From contig NZ_AYMQ01000040.1 of assembly GCF_000633355.1 (NCBI RefSeq), positions 1-64,000 of the forward strand: a stretch of 64,000 nucleotides of DNA, in the 5' to 3' direction. The position numbers and the translations under genes are program-made. Source of the stretch: Serratia sp. H1w. Lineage in GTDB: Bacteria; Pseudomonadota; Gammaproteobacteria; Enterobacterales; Enterobacteriaceae. Below the pieces are notes generated by a model. The model did no database searches. It saw nothing but the letters and a program-made list of their open reading frames with translations, and was not told where the DNA came from. Of this stretch, positions 35,278 through 43,389 are shown in pieces (positions within the stretch are counted from its first letter, which is position 1; each line of letters starts with the position of its first letter).

Positions 35278-35487
35278 TCCGCCGCCAAGAGTTACCTCAA
35301 TGCCGCTCGGCCCAGTAACCTTTTTTCATACCAGCAGTTCTCGGCATGTCTTACCCTAACTGCTTCACGGACTGACTAACGGCTTGCCTGAATGTTTTTA
35401 CAGGCAGAAAATACCCTCATGGATTTCAGCTTGCGGCCAGCAGTTCGCAGCTGAAAAAGGGGAGTCGTGTAACAAGCTGGAGTGAGC

Positions 35488-36165
35488 ATGAAGGGCAGTA
35501 ATGAAATACTGGTATTGGAGGGAGTCCATTATCAAATCGACGAGCAGGTTATCCTGGACGCCGTTTCTTTCACCTTGAAGTTAGGCGAATTCAAGCTGAT
35601 CACCGGGCCTTCAGGGTGTGGCAAAAGCACCTTGTTAAAGATAGTTTCCTCCTTACTTAGCCCAATCCGTGGCAGCATTACCTTCAACGGTAAAAATATC
35701 GATGATATTGCCCCGGAAGAGTACCGTAAGCAGGTTTCTTATTGCTCCCAAACGCCAGTTCTGTTTGGTAATACCGTCTACGATAACCTGGCGTTACCCT
35801 ATCAAATTCGCCAGTTGAAACCTGATGAGAAGAAAATGCATGAGGGTCTGGCACAGTTGGCATTGCCGGATAGCATGTTGAAAAAAGGTATCGACGAACT
35901 CTCTGGCGGTGAGAAGCAACGTATTTCCTTGATCCGGAATCTGCAGTTTATGCCAAAGGTACTGCTGCTTGATGAGATCACCAGTGCTCTGGATGAAGAC
36001 AACAAGCGAAACGTCAACGAGTTGATCCAGCGCTTAGTGGCCGATCAAGGTCTGGCGGTGCTATGGGTTACGCATGATAAAGATGAAATCGAGCATGCTG
36101 ACGAGGTGATCACCTTGCCAGTGAGTCGCGTCAACAGCCAGGAGTCCCCCCATGAATCAGCATAA
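35488..36165 (+). CDS. fetA: Iron efflux ABC transporter ATP-binding subunit FetA
   Basis: A 225-residue ABC ATPase. Walker A GPSGCGKST is near residues 38-46, the signature LSGGEKQR near 137-144, Walker B VLLLDEIT near 157-164, and the switch histidine in WVTHDKDE. It is very similar to E. coli FetA (YbbL), which with FetB exports iron and protects against oxidative stress. The ATG at 35488 follows CTGGAG; a GTG two codons earlier is possible. fetB overlaps its end by 14 bases. Confidence 0.94.
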   Translation: MKGSNEILVLEGVHYQIDEQVILDAVSFTLKLGEFKLITGPSGCGKSTLLKIVSSLLSPIRGSITFNGKNIDDIAPEEYRKQVSYCSQTPVLFGNTVYDNLALPYQIRQLKPDEKKMHEGLAQLALPDSMLKKGIDELSGGEKQRISLIRNLQFMPKVLLLDEITSALDEDNKRNVNELIQRLVADQGLAVLWVTHDKDEIEHADEVITLPVSRVNSQESPHESA

Positions 36166-36925
36166 TATCACCAACGAGTCATTGGGTCTGTCGATGCTCC
36201 TAGTGCTGGTTGCGATTCTGATCAGTCACAAAGAGAAGTTGGCGCTGGAGAAAGACATTATCTGGAGCATTTGCCGCGCGGTGGTACAGCTGGTCATCGT
36301 CGGCTATGTTTTGAAGTATATCTTTGATGTCGATAATGAAATATTAACGGTGTTAATGGTGCTGTTTATCTGCTTCAATGCGGCATATAACGCGAAAAAA
36401 CGCAGTAAATATATTGATAACGCGTTTACCATTTCGTTTATTGCCATTACTACCGGGGCGTCGTTAACGCTACTAGTGTTGGTATTGAGTGGCTCGATTG
36501 CCTTTACGCCAATGCAGGTGATCCCTATCTCTGGCATGATTGCGGGCAACGCGATGGTGGCGGTGGGTCTGTGTTACAACAACCTTGGGCAGCGTTTTAA
36601 AGACCAACAGCAGAAGATCCAGGAAATGCTCAGCCTGGGCGCTTCCCCTAAATTCGCTTCTGCGGCACTGATCCGTGACAGTATTCGTGCATCGCTGATC
36701 CCGACGATAGATTCCGCTAAAACGGTGGGGCTGGTTAGCCTGCCAGGAATGATGTCCGGCTTGATCTTTGCCGGTATCGATCCGGTAAAAGCCATCAAGT
36801 ATCAGATTATGGTGACATTTATGCTGCTTTCTACCGCCAGCCTGTCAACCATCATCGCCTGCTATCTGGCTTATCGGAAGTTTTACAATCAGCGTGATCA
36901 ACTGGTGGTTCGCACGCTCAAATAG
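36152..36925 (+). CDS. fetB: Iron export permease FetB
   Basis: A 257-residue membrane protein with about six or seven helices. Characteristic stretches are ILISHKEKLALEKDI near the start, PMQVIPISGMIAGNAMVAVGL in the middle and AKTVGLVSLPGMMSGLIFAG near 185. It matches E. coli FetB (YbbM, UPF0014 family). It overlaps fetA, so the two subunits are made together. Confidence 0.94.
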   Translation: MNQHNITNESLGLSMLLVLVAILISHKEKLALEKDIIWSICRAVVQLVIVGYVLKYIFDVDNEILTVLMVLFICFNAAYNAKKRSKYIDNAFTISFIAITTGASLTLLVLVLSGSIAFTPMQVIPISGMIAGNAMVAVGLCYNNLGQRFKDQQQKIQEMLSLGASPKFASAALIRDSIRASLIPTIDSAKTVGLVSLPGMMSGLIFAGIDPVKAIKYQIMVTFMLLSTASLSTIIACYLAYRKFYNQRDQLVVRTLK

Positions 36926-36959
36926 GCACCTTTCACGCTACGCCGTATGTGGAAAGCGA

Positions 36960-36981
36960 AGCCCCCGAACCCACGGGGGCT
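36960..36981. terminator. Hairpin between convergent fetB and iolI
   Basis: AGCCCCCG and CGGGGGCT form an 8-bp GC-rich stem with a 6-base loop. It lies in the 62-base gap between the two convergent stop codons. Confidence 0.7.
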
Positions 36982-36987
36982 ATGCGT

Positions 36988-37824
36988 TTATCCCTGCAGC
37001 AATGCGATACTTTGGCGGATCTCACGTTCGATATCGCCCTCTGTCCAAGTATTGAGTTGTGAAGAGAACGGCTCGAAGGAATAGATCCCCTGGTAGCCCA
37101 AACGCTCCAGGTTCTGCACTTGGATTACGCTCGCCAACCGGTCTTTATCGCTCAGCATAATGCGTTCTTCATCGCTCAATGCGCCTTTGATGCGTGGATC
37201 CTCGACGCCTGAGAGATGCACCAAACCAATCTGCTCAACTCGAATCTGAGCGTCGAACTCAGGTTGTGTCACGTCGCTCAGGTAGTGATGGAAAGTATCC
37301 AGCACCAGCTTATAGGGCGCGCCAGAGTCGTGAATGATTGATTGAGCCAGCAGGGAAGAGCGTAGCGAACTGATGCCAAAGCCTAGCGGCTCGACATAGC
37401 CTTCGACGCCATATTGTTTAAAGAGTGGGGCCAGCAGTTGTAGGGCTGCCAGCGTATCTTGCCTCTTCTGTACCTCGCTACGCCGATCGCTGGTGCTGCA
37501 ATGTGGGCACATTACCAAGGCCTTGCTGTGGATCGCTTTCGCCTGGATCAGCAGCGCCTCGGCGTTTTTCAACAGTGCAGTCTGGTCTTCTAACAGGTTG
37601 AACATCCCCAAGGCGTTAATGGTGACGATCTCAATGCCGAACTCCGTGGCTAATGCATTTAGCTGCTCGTTGCTCAGGTTGTCGGTCACTTTACCGCTTG
37701 GCATATCGTTCCGCAGTTCGACCTTGCTCAGCCCACACTTCTTCACCAACTGGAAGAACTTCTCCAGCTCAAGGTTAGGGGCGATCTTACGGTTGATACA
37801 AAAACGTTCTAATGCAATGGCCAT
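36988..37824 (-). CDS. iolI: Inosose isomerase-like TIM-barrel protein (IolI family)
   Basis: A 278-residue sugar-phosphate isomerase/epimerase of the xylose-isomerase-like TIM-barrel fold. Likely metal ligands are in VEPLGF near 142, LVLDTFHHY near 174, and SFEPFSS near 252. IolI interconverts 2-keto-myo-inositol and 1-keto-D-chiro-inositol, letting other inositol isomers enter the pathway. It is downstream of the inositol transporter on the same strand (34-base gap). The family contains other isomerases, so the exact substrate is an inference from the iol context. Confidence 0.82.
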   Translation of the reverse strand: MAIALERFCINRKIAPNLELEKFFQLVKKCGLSKVELRNDMPSGKVTDNLSNEQLNALATEFGIEIVTINALGMFNLLEDQTALLKNAEALLIQAKAIHSKALVMCPHCSTSDRRSEVQKRQDTLAALQLLAPLFKQYGVEGYVEPLGFGISSLRSSLLAQSIIHDSGAPYKLVLDTFHHYLSDVTQPEFDAQIRVEQIGLVHLSGVEDPRIKGALSDEERIMLSDKDRLASVIQVQNLERLGYQGIYSFEPFSSQLNTWTEGDIEREIRQSIALLQG

Positions 37825-37858
37825 AGTGCATCACTCCTGGAGATATTGGGGGGTAGAT

Positions 37859-39295
37859 TCAGGCTTTGCCATCTTCTACCGGTACGATTTCAGGTAACGG
37901 CTGGCGATAGCGTTTTGCCATTACCACATCTTCCATTTTTTCCAGCGATACCCCTTTGGTTTCCGGGATAAAGCGGGCGATAAACCAATAGCTGAACAGG
38001 CAGCAGACGGCAAAGACCCACATTGGGAAAGCCCCGTGGAAGGTCGAGAACAGATAAGGCTGGTCATTGATCATCGGGAAGCTCTGGGCTACCACGAAGT
38101 TAGCCAGCCACATACAGCCAACGGCAATGCTCATCCCCTGTGAACGCATACGGTTAGGGAAGATTTCAGAGACCAGTACCCAGGCACCCACGCCCCACGA
38201 CATGGCGTAGAACACCATAAAGAACAGCATGCCAAACAGTGCGAAGTAGCCGGTGGCTTGGGTATACAGGGCATAAGAGGTGATCAGCAGGCCAACGATG
38301 GTGCCCAAAGTGCCCCAGCGCATCAATGGGATACGGCCTATGCGATCCATCAACATTGCGCCGATCACCGAGCCGACCAGTTGCAATACGCCGATCCAGA
38401 TTGTCTGGAACAGGGCTTCCTGCGCATTTTCGGTCACGGTTTTCAGCACGACGGGGGCGTAGTACATCATCACGTTAACCCCGGTTACCTGTTGCAGCAT
38501 GGCAATCATGCAGCCGACAAACAGAATGAAGCGTACGCGTACATCGCTGTAATTCAGTTTCTGTTTGCGGTGCTGTTCGTCCTGGCGAACCGAGTCTTTG
38601 ATTTCTTTCAGCACGCTTTGTGCGTGCTCCGCATTTGAAACGCGGGTCAACATGGCTAATGCCTGGTCGTCGCGCCCTACCATTACGCTCCAACGTGGTG
38701 ACTCAGGGATGATAAAGACCAGGGCAGTAAACAGCAGGCAGGGAATAACCTCTGAGCCAATCATCCAGCGCCAGCCCATTTCAACCAGCCAGGCTTCGCT
38801 GGCGTAGCTGGCAATCTTGAAGTTAACGTAAAAAATCACGATCTGGCCGAACACAATGGCGAACTGCTGCATGCTGAGCGCCCGGCCCCGCATATCTTTC
38901 GGCGAGACTTCCGACATATACATGGGGGATACCGTAGCGGCGAGCCCGACGGCCAGCCCCCCAATGATGCGATAGATAACAAACCAGGTGAAGGTGGTAG
39001 CCAAGGCAGCACCGACCGCAGAAATGGTAAACAGCAAGGCGGCGACAACCAGAGCTTTTTTACGCCCATAACGCCCGGCCAGCGGCCCGGCACCAAAGGC
39101 ACCGACCACACAACCGATCACCACGTTGGAAACGGCCCAGCCGGTCTCTGCCGGGCTAAGGTCAAAGTAGCTTTTAAGGGCTTCGATCGCGCCGGAAATC
39201 ACGGCGGTGTCGTAACCAAACAGAATGCCACCGAGTGCTGCAATCCCGCAGATGCGCAGAATATACCCAGTATTGTGTTTACGCTGATGTGACAT
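37859..39295 (-). CDS. iolT: Sugar-porter family MFS transporter, probable myo-inositol importer
   Basis: A 478-residue major facilitator with twelve predicted helices. Sugar-porter motifs: GGILFGYDTAVISGA near 18-32, GRYGRKKAL near 75-83, a PESPRW motif near 195, and PETKGVSLE near the end. Its place between iolI and iolA makes inositol the likely substrate. It is divergent from iolA, with a 562-base shared control region. Confidence 0.85.
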   Translation of the reverse strand: MSHQRKHNTGYILRICGIAALGGILFGYDTAVISGAIEALKSYFDLSPAETGWAVSNVVIGCVVGAFGAGPLAGRYGRKKALVVAALLFTISAVGAALATTFTWFVIYRIIGGLAVGLAATVSPMYMSEVSPKDMRGRALSMQQFAIVFGQIVIFYVNFKIASYASEAWLVEMGWRWMIGSEVIPCLLFTALVFIIPESPRWSVMVGRDDQALAMLTRVSNAEHAQSVLKEIKDSVRQDEQHRKQKLNYSDVRVRFILFVGCMIAMLQQVTGVNVMMYYAPVVLKTVTENAQEALFQTIWIGVLQLVGSVIGAMLMDRIGRIPLMRWGTLGTIVGLLITSYALYTQATGYFALFGMLFFMVFYAMSWGVGAWVLVSEIFPNRMRSQGMSIAVGCMWLANFVVAQSFPMINDQPYLFSTFHGAFPMWVFAVCCLFSYWFIARFIPETKGVSLEKMEDVVMAKRYRQPLPEIVPVEDGKA

Positions 39296-39857
39296 ATGTT
39301 GCTCCGATTTTTATCCTGGCTTCTGCCTACTTGGGTGACTTGTAGGGGTCGAGGGAGGCAGAAGGGTGAACCGTGCCTGTCATCAAGGCGGTGTTTATCA
39401 GGGTGTCCTTTACCAGACAAGAACATTTATTTCATAATTAGTGAATAATGAAATATTAATTTTTAGATCCAGTTCAAAAATTTGAGTGTAAATAGCGCAA
39501 ATGGCTCTGCTGATCTGCATGGATCATTGGAAAACTGACCCGCCCTGGCGAAAAAACGTATCTTTATAAAAACTAGGGATTAGTAGGTAAGGCCCTGCCG
39601 TTACTGGATCGCAGATAGATTTATTCGCGACCCTGCATTCGGCTGACTGACATGACAAATTTGCGATCGGTGGCGCTAAAAACAAATTTTCTAAAATATT
39701 TTATTTGAAACTTTTTTTTCAATGAAATAGAGTTTGATTCATCTGGTCAGGATTTAATCTGCCTGTGGGCCGTACTCTTGCAGGCGGCACGATGAGCGTC
39801 ACGGCATGCGGCAACGCGTCGAGCCGTGGCGATAGCGGACTTTAAAGAGGGTGAAAC
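39296..39857. promoter_or_regulatory. Divergent control region of iolT and iolA
   Basis: Contains repeated ATTTCA/TGAAAT half-sites: ATTTCAT and ATGAAAT flank 39430-39455, and TTTCAATGAAAT lies near 39716-39728. Similar half-sites occur before iolC and iolD. They are candidate operators for the RpiR-type regulator of this cluster. The iolA ribosome-binding site is AGAGGGTG just before 39858. No gene is supported in this stretch. Confidence 0.45.
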
Positions 39858-41363
39858 ATGAAAACCGTGGGTAACTTTATTGGTGAGCAGGTTTGCCTGA
39901 GCAGCAGTCATCAGACCGTCGACGTGCACAATCCGGCGACCGGCCAGGTTGAACGTCGTGTGACACAGAGCACCGCCGCCGAGGTGAAACAGGCTATTGA
40001 TGTCGCCCATCAGGCATTTACCGACTGGGCGCGCACCACGCCGCTACGCCGGGCGCGTATCATGTTCAATTTCAAAGCATTGCTAGAGCAGCACCGTGAA
40101 GAACTGGCACAGTTGATCGTCAGCGAGCATGGCAAAGTCTATTCCGATGCGCTGGGTGAATTGACCCGCGGCATGGAAGTGGTGGAGTTTGCCTGTGGCA
40201 TTCCGCACCTGATCAAAGGGGAGTTCTCACCGGACGTGGGCACGGGCGTAGACAGTTTCTCGCTGATGCAGCCGCTGGGCGTAGTGGCAGGGATTACACC
40301 GTTTAACTTCCCAGCCATGGTGCCGATGTGGATGTTCCCTATCGCACTGGCCTGCGGCAATACCTTCGTGTTGAAGCCCCCTGCGCTGGTGCCTTCTGCT
40401 TCCGTGCGTCTGGCCGAACTGCTGAAAGAGGCGGGTCTGCCGGATGGGGTGTTCAACGTGGTGCACTGTGGCAATGAAGAAGCCTCACAGCTTTGTACCG
40501 ATCCACGCATTCAGGCGGTGAGCTTTGTCGGTTCATCCACCGTTGCGGAACATATTTACACCACTGCCAGCGCCCACGGTAAACGTGTACAAGCTTTTGG
40601 GGCCGCTAAAAATCAGGCTATCGTCATGCCGGATGCGGATCTGGATGCTACGGTCAATGCGTTGATGGGAGGGGCATTTGGCTCAGCCGGCGAGCGTTGT
40701 ATGGCACTGCCGGTGGCCGTTGTCGTCGGTGATAGCACCGCAGATAAACTGATTGCCAAACTCAAACCGCTGATCGCCCAACTGCGCGTTGGGCCGGGTA
40801 TGCAGCAAGGTGGTGAAGAAAACGAAATGGGGCCGCTGGTCTCATCCGTCCATCAGAAAAAGGTGCTGGGGTACATTGATATTGGCGTCGAAGAAGGTGC
40901 AACGCTGGTGGTTGATGGCCGCAATTATCAGGTACCGGGTTATCCGGAAGGTTATTACGTAGGGGGAACTCTATTTGATAACGTCACACCGGATATGCGC
41001 ATCTACCGCGAGGAGATCTTCGGGCCAGTGCTGGGTATTGTGCGTGTGGCAGATTACCAAACGGCTATCGATACGGTGAACAGCCACGAATTTGGTAACG
41101 GCAGCGCTATCTTTACCAATAACGGCCACTATGCTCGCCAGTTTGTGCATGAGGTTCAGGCGGGGATGGTCGGGGTTAACGTGCCGGTACCGGTACCGAT
41201 GGCCTTCCACAGCTTTGGTGGCTGGAAACGCTCGGTATTTGGTGCGCTTAACGTACATGGCACGGACGGCGTGCGATTCTATACCCGCATGAAGACGGCT
41301 ACCGCCCGTTGGCCAACTGGCCAGCAAACGGTCTCCGAATACAGTATGCCAACGCTGGGCTAA
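39858..41363 (+). CDS. iolA: CoA-acylating methylmalonate-semialdehyde dehydrogenase
   Basis: A 501-residue aldehyde dehydrogenase that converts malonic semialdehyde to acetyl-CoA (or methylmalonate semialdehyde to propionyl-CoA) with NAD+ and CoA. Signatures: PFNFPAMVPMWMFP near 150, the nucleotide loop VSFVGSSTVAEHIY near 223, and the catalytic cysteine in GSAGERCMALP near residue 284. It carries out the last dehydrogenation of inositol breakdown. The same enzyme is called mmsA in valine catabolism; the neighbours decide for iolA. It is followed 110 bases later by iolB. Confidence 0.95.
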   Translation: MKTVGNFIGEQVCLSSSHQTVDVHNPATGQVERRVTQSTAAEVKQAIDVAHQAFTDWARTTPLRRARIMFNFKALLEQHREELAQLIVSEHGKVYSDALGELTRGMEVVEFACGIPHLIKGEFSPDVGTGVDSFSLMQPLGVVAGITPFNFPAMVPMWMFPIALACGNTFVLKPPALVPSASVRLAELLKEAGLPDGVFNVVHCGNEEASQLCTDPRIQAVSFVGSSTVAEHIYTTASAHGKRVQAFGAAKNQAIVMPDADLDATVNALMGGAFGSAGERCMALPVAVVVGDSTADKLIAKLKPLIAQLRVGPGMQQGGEENEMGPLVSSVHQKKVLGYIDIGVEEGATLVVDGRNYQVPGYPEGYYVGGTLFDNVTPDMRIYREEIFGPVLGIVRVADYQTAIDTVNSHEFGNGSAIFTNNGHYARQFVHEVQAGMVGVNVPVPVPMAFHSFGGWKRSVFGALNVHGTDGVRFYTRMKTATARWPTGQQTVSEYSMPTLG

Positions 41364-41473
41364 GTCGCAGCCAGATAAACCGGGGCCGTTATTCCATCGG
41401 GATAGCGGCCGCTGTTGCTGGTATCAACGCCTTGTAGCCACATTTATAAGTACGGGATTAAAGGAGAATGGTC

Positions 41474-42283
41474 ATGTCATCACTACTTGCGAAATGTCAG
41501 CAACCGGATGCCCAGGGGCGTATTCAGTCAGTTACCCCAGAAAATGCCCACTGGCGTTTTGTCGGGTTCGAGGTCTATCGGCTAGCGGCTGGGCAGTCGT
41601 TGCAGTTGGCTAGTGGCGATAAGGAGCTTTGCCTGGTGCTGGTGGCGGGAATTGCCTCTGTGGCAACTCAACGTGCGGAATATCCCCACATTGGCAAGCG
41701 GATGAGTCCCTTTGAGCGTACTCCACCTTATTCCGTTTATGTTCCGCATCATGATCATGTTGAGGTGCGGGCAGAAACCGATCTGGAACTGGCGGTATGC
41801 AGCGCACCGGGTGAAGGACACTTGCCTTCACGCCTGATCACTCCGGCCGATGTCGGCGTAGAACGGCGGGGTAAAGGCCGTAACCAACGGCTGGTGCACA
41901 ATATTCTGCCGGACAGCCAACCGGCCGACAGTCTGCTGGTGGTGGAGGTCTATACCGACGAAGGCAATACCAGCTCCTACCCAAGCCATAAGCACGACCA
42001 GGAAAACTGCCCGGACGAAACCTACCTGGAAGAGACCTATTATCACCGTCTTAACCCTGAGCAAGGGTTCTGCCTGCAACGCGTCTATACCGACGATCGC
42101 TCGTTGGATGAGTGTATGCCGGTGTATAACCGCGACGTGGTGAAAGTACCGCGTGGTTACCACCCGGTGGCCACCTTGGCCGGTTATGACAACTACTATC
42201 TTAACGTGATGGCGGGGCCGGTACGCATGTGGAAGTTCACCTGGGAAAAAGATCACGCCTGGATCAACAGCGACAGCTATTGA
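41474..42283 (+). CDS. iolB: 5-deoxy-glucuronate isomerase
   Basis: A 269-residue cupin-fold isomerase that converts 5-deoxy-D-glucuronate to 5-dehydro-2-deoxy-D-gluconate. Metal-binding residues lie in YPSHKHDQENCPDETYLEE-type sequence at about residues 172-191 and in PRGYHPV near 225. The ATG at 41474 is chosen because AAGGAG is 7 bases before it; the ATG at 41468 would be too close. The length matches the family. Confidence 0.95.
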   Translation: MSSLLAKCQQPDAQGRIQSVTPENAHWRFVGFEVYRLAAGQSLQLASGDKELCLVLVAGIASVATQRAEYPHIGKRMSPFERTPPYSVYVPHHDHVEVRAETDLELAVCSAPGEGHLPSRLITPADVGVERRGKGRNQRLVHNILPDSQPADSLLVVEVYTDEGNTSSYPSHKHDQENCPDETYLEETYYHRLNPEQGFCLQRVYTDDRSLDECMPVYNRDVVKVPRGYHPVATLAGYDNYYLNVMAGPVRMWKFTWEKDHAWINSDSY

Positions 42284-42289
42284 TCGACT

Positions 42290-42316
42290 ATGTAGGGGCG
42301 CCGCATGCAGCGCCCG
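42290..42316. repeat. REP-like palindromic repeat, copy 2
   Basis: ATGTAGGGGCGCCGCATG followed by CAGCGCCCG, the same palindrome as at 11720-11748 with one difference in the loop-side base. It lies 7 bases after the iolB stop, between convergent iolB and the regulator gene. Confidence 0.65.
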
Positions 42317-42345
42317 ATTAGCCACATACCGCGCCCGCTCTGTAA

Positions 42346-43182
42346 TTACAACTCCTTGGCGTTATTCAACGCCAAGGATACCGCTAGCGTCTGCGCCAGG
42401 CACATGGAGGCCACCTGCGAGCGGAACCCGTCAACCTGAGCTTCACGCACCACAAAACAGACGTCGCTAAAGGCGGCCAGCGGGCTGACCTGGCTGTCGG
42501 TAATGGCGATTAGCTGTGCGCCCTGCTTGGCTCCCAACTCAACCAGTTCTACCGCCTCTTTGGCATAAGGTGAGTAGCTGATGGCAACTACCACGTCCTT
42601 GGGTTTCACCATGCTGAGCTGCTCGGTAAACATCCCGCCTAATCCATCGATCAGGAAGGCTCGCCTTTCCAGATGGCGCAGGGCATAGGTGAAATAAGAA
42701 GCCACGCTGAATGAGCGGCGTAGGCCGATCACGTAAATATTTTCCGCGCTATTCAGCAGTTCTACTGCCCGATCCAATTGCTCGGCGCTGGTTTGCATCG
42801 CCAACTGTTGCAGCGCCTGCGAGTTGACCATCGTGAACACGTTGAGGATTTCCGCCGGCTTTTCCGGGGCAACGCTGTCGTCGGTGGAGGTTTGGCGGAA
42901 CAGGCGTGCACGCTCGGTATAGTTCACCGTTTCTTCCATCAAATGCTGGCGGAAGACCTGTTTCATTTCGTTGAAGCCGCTGAAACCAAAGGCGTTGGCG
43001 AAACGGATCAGGGTAGAAGGTGGCACGCTGGCCTGCGCGGCGATGGAGGCAACGGTATCGAAAGCAATGCTGTTACTGTTATCCAGGATGTAACGTGCCA
43101 CCTGTTTCAAGCGCTTGCTCAGCGTTTCATAACGGCGGCGTATCTCGTCCTGTAACAGCGAAAGTTGAGTTGGGTTAGTCAT
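42346..43182 (-). CDS. RpiR-family transcriptional regulator, probable regulator of the iol cluster
   Basis: A 278-residue MurR/RpiR regulator. The helix-turn-helix occupies about residues 1-77 (ASVPPSTLIRFANAFGFSGFNEM is its recognition region) and the SIS sugar-phosphate-binding domain about 125-255 (NIYVIGLRRSFSVASYF, VVVAISYSPYAKEAVELV). RpiR regulators of inositol genes in enterics are called IolR, but that name is also used for DeoR-type proteins, so no symbol is given. The gene stands inside the iol cluster, opposite to iolAB. Confidence 0.9.
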   Translation of the reverse strand: MTNPTQLSLLQDEIRRRYETLSKRLKQVARYILDNSNSIAFDTVASIAAQASVPPSTLIRFANAFGFSGFNEMKQVFRQHLMEETVNYTERARLFRQTSTDDSVAPEKPAEILNVFTMVNSQALQQLAMQTSAEQLDRAVELLNSAENIYVIGLRRSFSVASYFTYALRHLERRAFLIDGLGGMFTEQLSMVKPKDVVVAISYSPYAKEAVELVELGAKQGAQLIAITDSQVSPLAAFSDVCFVVREAQVDGFRSQVASMCLAQTLAVSLALNNAKEL

Positions 43183-43336
43183 CCATTCGGCTCGCAGTAT
43201 TGGCTGAAGCGTATTGGTTGATACGCTTAAAATAGTGTCCGGTTATTCTAACAGATGGTGCGGACATTTCATTTCGACAAAAAGCGATTTATTCCATCGC
43301 CGGTTGCGTTAGTTCACAGAAAATCGGCAAAAAAAT

Positions 43337-43376
43337 CCCCTTAAAGCAGTGAAAATCACTTTAAGGGGCGGGTTCG
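43337..43376 (-). terminator. Terminator of iolC
   Basis: CCCCTTAAAG.AGTG pairs with CACTTTAAGGGG. On the minus strand the stem is followed by ATTTTTTT. It is a strong intrinsic terminator at the iolC 3' end. The rest of the gap to the regulator gene (43183-43330) presumably holds the promoter of that regulator. Confidence 0.85.
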
Positions 43377-43389
43377 TCAACGCGCAGAC